Below are positions 1-7,873 of a DNA stretch of 64,000 nt, in pieces. The number at the start of each line of letters is the position of its first letter. Within the stretch, counting starts at the first letter, position 1. The notes under the pieces were generated by a model. It saw only the letters and a program-made list of their open reading frames with translations, was not told the DNA's origin and ran no database searches. Origin of the DNA: an uncultured Parabacteroides sp. (GTDB lineage: Bacteria > Bacteroidota > Bacteroidia > Bacteroidales > Tannerellaceae); the NCBI GenBank assembly GCA_900541965.1, contig UQLN01000019.1:1-64000 (forward strand), read 5' to 3'. A program made the position numbers and the translations under genes.

Positions 1-471
1 GAGAACAACAATTTATCTACTAAAGCTTCAAACATGAATAATGAAAAGAAAATCATGCCCCTTTCCCTTGAAGAAAAATATAATTTCACATCATATGTTG
101 ATGCTGTAAAATTTGCTGGGGTTGATACGAGTGTTGTATCTACATCGGAAGATAAGATTCGCTATAATATTGAAGTTTATTTTGAGACATCTATTCCTAA
201 TACATTAGTACATGAAAATATCCTTAAAGCATTAGATATATTTAAAGCGGGTATAGGTTTTGATTCAATGATATACAAACAGCGCTTTATTGATGCTGTG
301 ATGGATGCACAAGGGGTTATTACCTGTAACCTCATATCGTTAGAACGTAAAGGGGCCACAGATGAAGGCTTTGTCACGATTGGCATTTATTCTGAATTAG
401 AATCCGGATATTTTGAATACGACACAGATAGTATTGTTACCCTGAAAACTATTAAAGAGCTTGAGCCATGA
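1..471 (+). CDS. Phage baseplate-like protein, C-terminal part (partial at window edge)
   Basis: The reading frame is open from base 1, with no stop before the ATG at 34, so the true start probably lies outside the window and 34 is probably an internal Met. At least 156 residues are visible. The segment around NTLVHENILKALDIFK and GIGFDSMIYKQRFIDAVMDA resembles the C-terminal part of baseplate J-like proteins, in which a region that sets up a subunit interface is followed by a short beta domain; this resemblance is weak and by eye. The gene overlaps the next one by the ATGA at 468-471, so the two are translationally coupled. The run of overlapping genes ending in a tail fibre supports a tail/baseplate role. 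Function is an inference. Confidence 0.5.
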   Translation, partial: ENNNLSTKASNMNNEKKIMPLSLEEKYNFTSYVDAVKFAGVDTSVVSTSEDKIRYNIEVYFETSIPNTLVHENILKALDIFKAGIGFDSMIYKQRFIDAVMDAQGVITCNLISLERKGATDEGFVTIGIYSELESGYFEYDTDSIVTLKTIKELEP

Positions 472-947
472 ATTTAAAAATGAATTGTTTGATTTTGCTT
501 AGGCAATTATTGCCACCACACAAACGTCAGCCTGTAAGAATGAAGCTGCTTACAGGGTTCCTTTCACCATTGCAAAGTTTGTTTGACGGTTTTGATATTT
601 GGCGTGATAATTCACGGATGATGATAAATGTCAACTCACAGGTGAAGGTTTTTGAAGGGTATTTGCGTAAAAAATATAACGAACCTATCAGCATCAAAAT
701 TGTGACATTTAACAATGGGTTGTTGCTGGTCGGCTTAATTAGTGAAGGAAATACGATGTGGCCGGATGTAGGACTCGAAGAAGAGAACCGATTAAAAGCA
801 ATCCCTCTTGAAAACGAAATACGTGACAAGTTCGATGATGCGGACTTTATTGTCTATATCCCTAAATCGGTTGATAAAATACAGATTGAAGCAGAAATTG
901 AGAAATATAAACAAGTACTAACTACATACAAAATTATACAACAATGA
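468..947 (+). CDS. Phage tail-region protein of unknown function
   Basis: 159 residues, starting on the ATG of an ATGA overlap with the baseplate-like gene and ending on another ATGA overlap (944-947) with the tail fibre gene. The N-terminus (LLRQLLPPHKRQPVRMKLLTG) followed by WRD and a region with alternating charged residues recalls the small proteins that sit between baseplate and fibre genes in tailed phages (gp48-like position), but I do not recognise a family. There is no signal peptide and no membrane segment. Its place in a tightly overlapping tail operon is the only functional clue; it may be a baseplate or fibre-connector component. Confidence 0.6.
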   Translation: MNLKMNCLILLRQLLPPHKRQPVRMKLLTGFLSPLQSLFDGFDIWRDNSRMMINVNSQVKVFEGYLRKKYNEPISIKIVTFNNGLLLVGLISEGNTMWPDVGLEEENRLKAIPLENEIRDKFDDADFIVYIPKSVDKIQIEAEIEKYKQVLTTYKIIQQ

Positions 948-2398
948 AAAGACATATACAGCAGCCGGGAGTTCGCCAATGGGCGGCAGAGGACTTTCTT
1001 GAGCTGCAATCAGAGCCATTAAAGGCGTTAGACACCTTCTTTAAAGAGTACGGCCCATGTGTTATAGAAGGATGTAATATAACAGACAATAAGAATAACA
1101 CTTATAATGTGTCGGCAGGCCTTGTTGCCCTATCGGGTAGTGATGCAGACGGAAATCCAACATTTAAAGTTGTTCCCATTGAAGAAATATCAGAAACGGT
1201 ATTACCTCTTTATATTACATTGTCTCATACGACTATAGAACGTCCCTATGTTGATGGGAAAGTAAAGCCTATTGCATATAATTATATTGCAGCAACATCA
1301 ACAATAAAACCAGAAGGTTCTTGTTTGGTGCTAACAGTTGACAATACCAACCGCTTTGTTGATGTAATTCAAAATAGCGAACATCGTTTTATGACAGATG
1401 CAGAACGTAATAAGTTGAAAGGTATTGAAACAGGTGCCAATAAATATGTCCATCCGGACAACCATCCCGCATCAATGATTACGGAAGATATCGACAAACG
1501 CTTTATGAAAGATGATGAACGGGAAAAGTTGAAAGGTATTGAAACAGGTGCAAATAAATATATCCACCCGGACAACCACCCTGCGGAAATGATAATGGAA
1601 GATGAAACACACCGTTTTATAACGGATACAGAACGTAATAAGTTGAAAGGTATTGAAGTAGGTGCGAATAAATATATCCACCCAACAACGCCGGGGAACA
1701 AACATATACCTTTGGGCGGACAAGCTGGACAATTCTTAAAATGGGATTCAGAAGGTACTGCGGTTTGGGCTTATAATGACTCTCTTTGTCCTTATGGCGT
1801 CGGTGATATATTTATTACTAAAAGTTCTGCAAATCCTGCCACAACTTGGCCTGGAACAACATGGAAAAAATTAGAAGGTAGATTTTTATATGGGACATCT
1901 GGAAGCGAGGCTTCTGGTGGTACTGGAGGAGCAACGGAAGTGGCTTTGTCTACTGCAAATTTGCCAGCTCATAATCATTCTGTTAGTATTGGTCTATCTC
2001 CTGCAGGAAGTCATAATCATTTGGTGGATTCTCATAGACATCAAGTGGAGTCGCATTCTCATACTCAACCTAATCATAAACATATAGGAGGGCATGCTAG
2101 AGCTATAGGATGGACATACTCATCAGGAAGATTTGGAACTTATAATATATATGAAAATATAAGTACATCGCCTGAAGATGGAAATCACTATCCTGTAGCG
2201 TATCCCTATACTTCTGACGCAGGAGGGGATTCTACAGGTATATCTGCTCCTTATACAAATTATTCAAATCCTTCTACTTCAATGAGTGGAGATCATTCTC
2301 ATAGTGTTAATGGTTCAATAAGTAATACTGGCTCTGGAAATGCATTTAGCATATTACCTTCTTATATTAAGGTTCATATGTGGGAAAGACAATCATAA
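944..2398 (+). CDS. Phage tail fibre / receptor-binding protein
   Basis: 484 residues. The N-terminal third (residues 1-145) is likely the particle-attachment part. Residues about 147-247 hold three copies of a 38-residue repeat with the core ERxKLKGIExGANKYxHP, a known signature of trimeric fibre shafts. From about residue 280 the protein becomes a tail-collar-like head: GDIF, TWPGTTWKKLEGRFLYG, then a His-rich run with repeated HxH motifs (HNH, HNH, HRH, HSH, HKH, later HSH), and an end of the type SILPSYIKVHMWERQS. In T4 gp37 such HxH motifs coordinate iron along the fibre needle; the same is inferred here. Translation is coupled to the preceding gene by ATGA. The protein probably decides which host surface structure the phage binds. 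Confidence 0.85.
   Translation: MKRHIQQPGVRQWAAEDFLELQSEPLKALDTFFKEYGPCVIEGCNITDNKNNTYNVSAGLVALSGSDADGNPTFKVVPIEEISETVLPLYITLSHTTIERPYVDGKVKPIAYNYIAATSTIKPEGSCLVLTVDNTNRFVDVIQNSEHRFMTDAERNKLKGIETGANKYVHPDNHPASMITEDIDKRFMKDDEREKLKGIETGANKYIHPDNHPAEMIMEDETHRFITDTERNKLKGIEVGANKYIHPTTPGNKHIPLGGQAGQFLKWDSEGTAVWAYNDSLCPYGVGDIFITKSSANPATTWPGTTWKKLEGRFLYGTSGSEASGGTGGATEVALSTANLPAHNHSVSIGLSPAGSHNHLVDSHRHQVESHSHTQPNHKHIGGHARAIGWTYSSGRFGTYNIYENISTSPEDGNHYPVAYPYTSDAGGDSTGISAPYTNYSNPSTSMSGDHSHSVNGSISNTGSGNAFSILPSYIKVHMWERQS
1382..1683 (+). repeat. Three 114-bp tandem repeats inside the tail fibre gene
   Basis: Units start at 1382, 1496 and 1610 and match the 38-residue protein repeat; the third is cut short after HP at about 1683. 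The core AAGTTGAAAGGTATTGAA recurs exactly 114 bases apart, followed by near-identical GCxAATAAATAT and CCGGACAACC stretches. The copies are alike enough at DNA level to allow gain or loss of units by recombination. Confidence 0.9.
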
Positions 2399-2407
2399 TT
2401 AATTAAA

Positions 2408-3001
2408 ATGGATATGGAAAAGTACATTTATTTAGACAGAGAACATGCAAAAAAAGGAATTTCCCTTGTTTTTGCAGTTTGTGAACAACGAATTGAAGAT
2501 TATCAAAAGATGTTTGATAATAAAGCTATCGAGTTTATTGGGGAAGACTTACCTCATTATATTACTTATGTAAAAACGGATGATGTAGAATATGTCCGTG
2601 AGGCTACACGTGAGGAACAATATCAAAACGGGTTGATAGAACTCGCACCGGGAGAAGCTTTCATTGATGGCAAAATAGTTCTTTTTAACCCGTTAATCCA
2701 AGTAATAAAGGAAAACAAGGTTGTAGAAAAAACAAGGGAACAATTGATTCGTGAAAATATTATTTCTTACGAATCCGAAAAGACGAAGGCAAGAAATATT
2801 CGTAATAGATATTTAAAGGCGCTGGACTTATATGATAAAGCTGTATTGCGGGGGGACATAAATGAATCTGTTGAACAAAAAGAACAGAGAGACACATTCC
2901 GTCAAAGCTGGTTGGATTTACCATCTCAGTATACAGATATTACAGTACCGATAGAAGACATGTTTCCTGCTGTTCCTGATTTCATTGATTATTTCTTATG
3001 A
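2408..3001 (+). CDS. Probable tail fibre assembly / fibre-adjacent phage protein
   Basis: 197 residues beginning nine bases after the tail fibre stop. The C-terminal half (about residues 115-180) is charged and helical (EKTKARNIRNRYLKALDLYDKAVLRGD, then EQRDTFRQSWLDLPSQYTD), similar in character to tail fibre assembly chaperones, which are usually encoded directly after their fibre. The middle part holds APGEAFIDGKIVLFN, again like short fibre-associated proteins. No signal peptide or membrane segment is seen. The chaperone role is inferred from position and composition; a minor structural protein is equally possible. It is the last gene before a strong terminator. Confidence 0.55.
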   Translation: MDMEKYIYLDREHAKKGISLVFAVCEQRIEDYQKMFDNKAIEFIGEDLPHYITYVKTDDVEYVREATREEQYQNGLIELAPGEAFIDGKIVLFNPLIQVIKENKVVEKTREQLIRENIISYESEKTKARNIRNRYLKALDLYDKAVLRGDINESVEQKEQRDTFRQSWLDLPSQYTDITVPIEDMFPAVPDFIDYFL

Positions 3002-3010
3002 TTTTTGTTG

Positions 3011-3033
3011 CCGGGGGAATATAAAACCCCCGG
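3011..3033. other. Small G+C-rich hairpin after the fibre-assembly gene
   Basis: CCGGGGG at 3011-3017 pairs perfectly with CCCCCGG at 3027-3033 around a nine-base A/T loop, ten bases after the stop at 3001. There is no U-tract after it, so it is not a standard intrinsic terminator; it may protect the 3' end of the message or work together with the larger stem that follows. Confidence 0.5.
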
Positions 3034-3050
3034 CCGGTATATAGATAGAC

Positions 3051-3145
3051 GCCAATCATATTTATACACAAAACGACAGTGCCGCGCGGCCGAGGGCTAA
3101 TAACCTTCTTCCGCGACACTGTCGTTTTTTTATAATATGATTGGC
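3051..3145 (+). terminator. Strong terminator within a nested 95-bp palindrome
   Basis: Inner arms AAACGACAGTGCCGCG (3071-3086) and CGCGACACTGTCGTTT (3112-3127) pair over 16 bases with one mismatch and run into a T-tract (3125-3131), a typical intrinsic terminator closing the tail operon. Outer arms GCCAATCATATT (3051-3062) and AATATGATTGGC (3134-3145) extend the symmetry, so the whole 95 bases form one imperfect palindrome. GCCGCGCGGC (3081-3090) is itself a perfect 10-base palindrome. The outer symmetry is more than termination needs. Confidence 0.75.
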
Positions 3146-3172
3146 AATACAAATATACACTAAAATTCTGTT

Positions 3173-3418
3173 ATGACTGTTTTTGATATACTAAATTTCA
3201 ACCGGGAACTATTACTCCGCTTGTCGAAAATCGGAATAAAAGCTACTGATTACATCTATGTAGACCTTTATAAGGATTATCTACAAATGTATAAGGAGGG
3301 CAATAAAAAGACTTATATTGTTGCTGTACTTTCTGAGAAGTACAAAGTAAGCGAAAGGCACGTTTACTCAATTATAGACCGTTTCTCCAAAGACTGTAAA
3401 TGTAGTACAGTTGAATAA
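3173..3418 (+). CDS. Small helix-turn-helix protein, Mor-like
   Basis: 81 residues. The C-terminal half (about 45-72) reads YIVAVLSEKYKVSERHVYSIIDRF, a clear helix-turn-helix of the Mor/C transcription-activator kind, in which a helix is followed by xLSExYxVSERxVYxII. The N-terminal part is a short helical region. It lies between the tail operon terminator and the methylase gene in the same direction, so it may activate late phage genes or control the methylase. A TATAAT-like sequence at 3131-3136 lies upstream. It has no signal peptide or other domain. In phage Mu, Mor and C activate middle and late genes; assignment to that family here is by eye only. Confidence 0.6.
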   Translation: MTVFDILNFNRELLLRLSKIGIKATDYIYVDLYKDYLQMYKEGNKKTYIVAVLSEKYKVSERHVYSIIDRFSKDCKCSTVE

Positions 3419-3485
3419 AACGTATAAATTACAAATACAATGAATTTCTTCCGATGTTTGCAAAAAACAAAAAGACAATGAAAAG

Positions 3486-4310
3486 ATGAAGACACCAATT
3501 AGTTATTACGGAGGAAAACAGGGTATGATAAAAGATATTTTACCACTTATACCCGAACATAACACTTACACAGAACCTTTCGCAGGCGGTGCGGCCGTTT
3601 TATTTGCAAAAGCACCTGCAAAAATTAATGTCATTAATGATTTAAACGGAGAATTGATTAATTTCTACCGTACTGTTGTTAGTGATTATGACAAACTTAA
3701 AAGAGAAATTATGCAAACTCTACATAGTAGAGAACAAATACAGGTCGCTAAGTTTATCTATGAACATCCTGATTACTTCTCTAACGTGAAGAGGGCGTGG
3801 GCGGTTTGGGTTTTGTGCAAACTGGGATTTTCTGGTAATTTAAATGGTTCTTTTGCATTTTGTAAAAGTGGAAGGAATCAAAGAGTTACTAATATATCCA
3901 ATTCCAAGAATAGATTTGATGATGAGCTTAAAGAGCTATTAGAACAGTGTACCATTGAACAAGATGATGCTTTCAAGGTCATAGCAAGGTATGATACAGT
4001 AGATACATTTCATTTCATAGACCCGCCTTATGTTGGTTACAATCAAGGTCACTATTCAAATATGTTTTCTGTTGAAGATATGAAGCGTCTTTTAGACCTG
4101 TTAGTTCAAATCAAAGGTAAGTTTATGTTGACAATGTATCCTGATGACATGATAGCACAGTACGTCCAAAAGAACGGGTGGTACATTCATAAAGTTGAAA
4201 GAGTTGTTTCGGCTTCAAATTCTGCTGTGACCCAAAGACGACATCAAGAAGAATGGATGGTTTGTAATTATACATTACAAGATGAATGTATAAATCAGCA
4301 AAGAGCATAA
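3486..4310 (+). CDS. DNA adenine-N6 methyltransferase, Dam/D12 class
   Basis: 274 residues, the usual length for solitary Dam-type enzymes. Motifs in order: SYYGGKQGM (6-14) and TEPFAGGAAVLF (29-40), which bind S-adenosylmethionine; NDLN (51-54); and the catalytic FIDPPYVG (177-184), with DPPY at 179-182. Such enzymes methylate adenine N6 in short DNA targets. No restriction endonuclease is adjacent, so it is an orphan methylase, probably used by the phage to protect its DNA or to time gene expression. It is the last gene before the phage end, the same relative place as the mom DNA-modification gene in phage Mu. The target sequence cannot be told from the protein. Confidence 0.9.
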   Translation: MKTPISYYGGKQGMIKDILPLIPEHNTYTEPFAGGAAVLFAKAPAKINVINDLNGELINFYRTVVSDYDKLKREIMQTLHSREQIQVAKFIYEHPDYFSNVKRAWAVWVLCKLGFSGNLNGSFAFCKSGRNQRVTNISNSKNRFDDELKELLEQCTIEQDDAFKVIARYDTVDTFHFIDPPYVGYNQGHYSNMFSVEDMKRLLDLLVQIKGKFMLTMYPDDMIAQYVQKNGWYIHKVERVVSASNSAVTQRRHQEEWMVCNYTLQDECINQQRA

Positions 4311-4346
4311 TATCCCTAATTTAGGATAAAAGTAATTTTTATATGG

Positions 4347-4410
4347 AAATCGTGCAAATGGATAAAATATCAAATTTGCACGATTTGATTATATAAAATA
4401 CACGATTTGA
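4347..4410. repeat. Terminal boxes at the prophage end
   Basis: AAATCGTGCAAAT (4347-4359) is repeated as a perfect inverted copy ATTTGCACGATTT (4374-4386). The core CACGATTTGA of the second copy (4379-4388) recurs in direct orientation at 4401-4410, exactly 22 bases further on. Three copies of one box, two at about two helical turns spacing, close to the point where phage sequence gives way to susC, look like transposase/integrase binding sites at an element end. The first two boxes could also form a hairpin downstream of the methylase gene. Confidence 0.6.
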
Positions 4411-5517
4411 AAAATCGAATCCAATAAAGCAGACTATTTTCCCTATGGAACATTAACAGCTTTCTCTTTAAGTCCCAATTTACGTACGCGTGATATCAAG
4501 CCCGAATTCACCACTGAATATGAGGTTGGTGCCGAATTCGGATTCTTTAACAACCGCATTACACTGGAAGCTGCGGCTTACACACAAACAACTACCGATC
4601 AGACAACAAATGTCAGTATTCCCTACTCTACCGGTTTTAGTTCACGTTACATCAACGCCGGTACAATGCGTGGCAAAGGTTTGGAATTTGATTTACACCT
4701 GACCCCTCTTTTAAAATTTGGAGACTTTTACTGGAATATAAGCGGTAATCTTACTCTTATCGATACACGAGTTGTCGCACTGGCAGGTGATGAAAAAGAA
4801 CTTTCCCTGGGTGATGGAGGCTACGCCATTGTAGGTGAAAAATATCCTATGATTAAAGGCTCTGACTGGAAACGCAGCCCGGACGGAAGAGTTATTGTCG
4901 ATGCAGAAACCGGCTTGCCGACAACCGGAGAACAGATAGGCCTAGGTACTTCTGACGCTACAATACGTATTGGTTTGAACACGACAATGAAATGGAAAGG
5001 ATTTTCATTGGGAGCTACCTTCGACTACCGCGGCGGTCATTCTACCTATTTTGGAATAGAAGACGATATGCTGTTTACCGGAACCTCGTATGCTTCTGGC
5101 TTAATGGGACGCCAACGTTTTGTATTCCCGAACTCTGTTATTGAAGTAACAGATGAAGCAGGCAATGTCAGTTATCAGGAAAATACAAACATCACGGTCA
5201 ATACCGGCGGTAAAAATTTCTGGGCTACCACTTATAGGGCAATAAGCAGTCCGATAACCGTTAGTGGGGCATCATGGAGATTGCGTGAGTTATCTTTAGG
5301 CTATGAATTCCCTGATGTACTACTTAGAAAACTAAAATTCATCCGAAGAGCATCATTGAGCGTAGTAGGACGCAATTTGTTCATGTGGACTCCAAGTACC
5401 AATGTTTGGGGAGACCCGGACTATACAACAGCGAGCAGCAGTAATGTTAGTGGTATATCAGGAACCAGAGCCGCAGGTTCAAGAAGCTACGGATTCAATT
5501 TATTAATTTCATTCTAA
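4411..5517 (+). pseudogene. SusC-type outer-membrane transporter, 5' part lost (interrupted by the prophage)
   Basis: A frame beginning after the TGA at 4408-4410 reads into canonical SusC C-terminal sequence: PYGTLTAFSLSPNLRTRDIK, then PEFTTEYEVGAEFGFF, MRGKGLEF, and the barrel end SYGFNLLISF with stop at 5515-5517. Signal sequence, plug domain and most of the barrel (over half of a roughly 1000-residue protein) are missing. No start belongs here; the ATG at 4666 is internal. The 5' part is expected beyond the far end of the prophage. The fragment is co-oriented with, and 12 bases upstream of, its SusD partner, so the element probably also cuts that operon off from its promoter. The exact boundary (4411-4440) cannot be fixed without the other phage end. 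Confidence 0.85.
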
Positions 5518-5529
5518 AACAATAGATTT

Positions 5530-7173
5530 ATGAAAAAAATATCATTATATACATTAGTATTAAGTGGGTTGCTCTGTAGTGCCTGCACAGATTGGTTGGA
5601 TATCAACTATACTCCTAACAATGTTTCGCAGGAAGCAGTCTCCATGGACCAACTATTAACCTATGTGGAGAATGACATCAACAATGACAGAGTAAGATAT
5701 CTGGGACTCAATCAGGTGTGTGGACAGATTACCAAATCGGGGTCATTTTCAGGGAACTACATATTCCTGCTTGGAACATTAAATCCAAAAGATGTGAATA
5801 ACTATTGGATTTACCGTTATGCCCGATCAGAAAATTTGTTAGTAATCAAAAACAAAGCAATAGAAGAAGAAAATCCTGCCTATGTTGGCATTGCAGAAAC
5901 TTTGACTGTCATTGAATTCCGTGAGTTAGTGGATTTATTTGGAAATGTTCCTTATACAGAGGCTTTGCTAGGAGCAGAAAATACAACTCCTAAATATGAT
6001 AAAGCTGAAGATATATACGCCGATCTTCTCAAAAGAATTGATTATGCAATTCTACAATTTGACGAAGCAATAAATAATCCTTTATTAGATCTCAGTAGCC
6101 TAAAGAAGTCAGATATCAACTGTAAAGGTGACTTACAGCAATGGAGACGTTATGCTTACACAATCAAGTTAAGTTTGCTCATGCGTATATCGAATGTACA
6201 AGATGTCGCCGAGCAGGTTAACGCCATTAAAGATAAATGCTTGGCTGCGTCTGAAGTGATAACGGCCAATCCGGGTTTTTATAAAGCAAGCGGTAAAATG
6301 AACCTTCTTTATGAATATTGGGCAAGAAATTATCTGGATAATGAATTATCCCGTCACCGGGAATATATGCCTTCTTCTCAACTTGTTGATTTTTTACGTG
6401 ATAATGAAGATCCTCGTTTGCGTGTATATGCTGAACCACGTAAATATCTGGGTGATGATAATGTCAATAACGTAATGTATTCTAAATTTGGTTTGGAAAA
6501 CGAATACTATATAGGTACACCTTTCGGACAAGCACAACCAGCCAAAGCTGAATATGCCAGTAAAATTGGTTATGGTGTATTAGGACACACCTCATCATTG
6601 ATAGATGCTCCCAGTTCCGATCTTTATATCATATCAGGGTCATTACCGGAATTCCTTCTTGCGGAAGCGGCCTTACGTGGTATGATTCCCGGTGGAGATG
6701 CCCAAGCCAAAAAACATTATGAATCGGGAGTGACCGGAGCCATGCTAATGTATGAAAAAGCCATGCAAGACGAAGGATTCAAAGAGCCGGGAACTAAGCC
6801 AGCTATCACAATCAGCGCTGCTGAAGCCGCTTCTATCTATCTGTCGCAAAATAAAAAAACGGTCAACTGGGACATGATGACTACTGCTGAAGAAAAAATG
6901 TGTGCCATTCAAACACAAAAATGGTTGAGTCTGTATATGATTGATCCACAAGAAGCATGGTCGGAACAGAGAAGAACCGATTATCCGGTATTGTATGCAT
7001 CACATAGCTTAGTAAAAGGAAGCAAACTTATCGCTCGATTTCCTTACCCCAGCAATGAACAGAATATCAACCCCAATAATTTTGATGCGCAAGGGGAGAT
7101 TGACATTTTCAACTCCTTGATTTTCTGGGACAAGAAGAATGACGATGTAGAGAAAGCACCTATTTATATGTAA
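5530..7173 (+). CDS. SusD-like surface lipoprotein (SusD-like_2 type)
   Basis: 547 residues with a lipoprotein signal MKKISLYTLVLSGLLCSAC, lipid-anchored at Cys19, followed by TDWLDINYTPNNVS, the N-terminal signature of the SusD-like_2 (RagB/SusD) group. The body is alpha-helical as expected of the TPR-like SusD fold. SusD proteins sit on the outer surface as a lid over the SusC barrel and capture the substrate. It follows the truncated susC by 12 bases and precedes a DUF1735-type lipoprotein by 20, so the three form one operon. No glycoside hydrolase is present, so the substrate is unknown. With its SusC partner broken, it may now be poorly expressed or idle. Confidence 0.9.
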   Translation: MKKISLYTLVLSGLLCSACTDWLDINYTPNNVSQEAVSMDQLLTYVENDINNDRVRYLGLNQVCGQITKSGSFSGNYIFLLGTLNPKDVNNYWIYRYARSENLLVIKNKAIEEENPAYVGIAETLTVIEFRELVDLFGNVPYTEALLGAENTTPKYDKAEDIYADLLKRIDYAILQFDEAINNPLLDLSSLKKSDINCKGDLQQWRRYAYTIKLSLLMRISNVQDVAEQVNAIKDKCLAASEVITANPGFYKASGKMNLLYEYWARNYLDNELSRHREYMPSSQLVDFLRDNEDPRLRVYAEPRKYLGDDNVNNVMYSKFGLENEYYIGTPFGQAQPAKAEYASKIGYGVLGHTSSLIDAPSSDLYIISGSLPEFLLAEAALRGMIPGGDAQAKKHYESGVTGAMLMYEKAMQDEGFKEPGTKPAITISAAEAASIYLSQNKKTVNWDMMTTAEEKMCAIQTQKWLSLYMIDPQEAWSEQRRTDYPVLYASHSLVKGSKLIARFPYPSNEQNINPNNFDAQGEIDIFNSLIFWDKKNDDVEKAPIYM

Positions 7174-7193
7174 AATTCTAAAGACACAAGAGT

Positions 7194-7673
7194 ATGAAAA
7201 CAAAAATATATTTCTTGCTGATGATGGCATGTATAACACTATTATTACCTTCATGCCTGAAAGATGATCCACTGGATGACTTTAGTGGAGTAAAACCGGT
7301 CATCGAATTGCCCTATGCTTCAAGTCACAGCAGTACAACCACCAGCTCAAACGGAAAAGATGTGACATTTAAATTAATGGTAAACTACACTATTGCCGAT
7401 TGGAGAGAACAAAATGATGAAATTGTTGTAGGTTTAGGAGTTGATAAAAGCCTGGTTGGAAATAATACGTTATTACCGGCATCGGCTTACACACTACCAG
7501 CAAATATGACAATCGCCAAACAAACACAGTTCACTTCCATTGACTTGAATGTCAGCGTTGCCGGATTAGCAGCCGGTAAATATACTTTGCCTGTAGTAAT
7601 AACAAGTGTACCAACAGGCTATACAATAAGCGGTAATTTTAATTATGTACTTTTCATATTGACAGTCCGATAA
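7194..7673 (+). CDS. Surface lipoprotein with DUF1735-like domain
   Basis: 159 residues with lipoprotein signal ending LLLPSC (Cys21). Residues about 40-155 form a beta-sandwich-like pattern typical of DUF1735/BT_3987-type N-terminal domains: a stretch like SAYTLPANMTIAKQTQF followed by a strand of the type AAGKYTLPVVITSVP. Such proteins usually accompany SusCD pairs and are thought to bind the target glycan or glycoprotein at the cell surface. The usual C-terminal catalytic or second domain is absent, so it is a short stand-alone binding module. Third gene of the operon; a terminator follows within 35 bases. Confidence 0.75.
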   Translation: MKTKIYFLLMMACITLLLPSCLKDDPLDDFSGVKPVIELPYASSHSSTTTSSNGKDVTFKLMVNYTIADWREQNDEIVVGLGVDKSLVGNNTLLPASAYTLPANMTIAKQTQFTSIDLNVSVAGLAAGKYTLPVVITSVPTGYTISGNFNYVLFILTVR

Positions 7674-7704
7674 AATTTACTTTTTCATAAAACATACTTC
7701 TACA

Positions 7705-7745
7705 AAAAAACCGGTTCGGATTTTATTTCCCGACCGGTTTTATAT
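7705..7745 (+). terminator. Terminator of the first SusCD operon
   Basis: AAAACCGGTTCGG and CCGACCGGTTTT pair with a single bulged base around an A/T-rich loop and end in a T-run, 32 bases after the DUF1735-like gene. Confidence 0.75.
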
Positions 7746-7810
7746 TTACCTGACCGAATAAGAGCTTTTAAGACAATTTAGTTGTATATGAGCAACTAAT
7801 AGACACGAAC

Positions 7811-7844
7811 TTGTTTCTTATAAGAAATAAATTCCCTATTTTTG
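7811..7844 (+). promoter_or_regulatory. Bacteroidota-type promoter for the AAA ATPase gene
   Basis: -33 TTG (7811-7813), 23 bases, then TATTTTTG (7837-7844), a full match to TAnnTTTG. The start codon follows at 7874, leaving a leader of about 22 bases. Confidence 0.6.
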
Positions 7845-7873
7845 TAAAAGGTTTTACTTATAGGTAATAAAAC

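Noticed and set aside
34..471. A complete phage gene starting at ATG 34
   Set aside because: The frame is open to base 1 without a stop, so the start is probably outside the window.
1369..1732. Two minus-strand frames of 86 and 110 codons with internal repeats
   Set aside because: They are antisense to the tail fibre repeats and only mirror their periodicity.
944..3001. Diversity-generating retroelement or invertase-switched tail fibre
   Set aside because: No reverse transcriptase, template repeat, recombinase or inverted fibre segments are present in the window.
4666..5517. A complete 283-residue SusC-like gene starting at ATG 4666
   Set aside because: SusC sequence continues upstream in the same frame to about 4411; the ATG is internal and there is no signal peptide.
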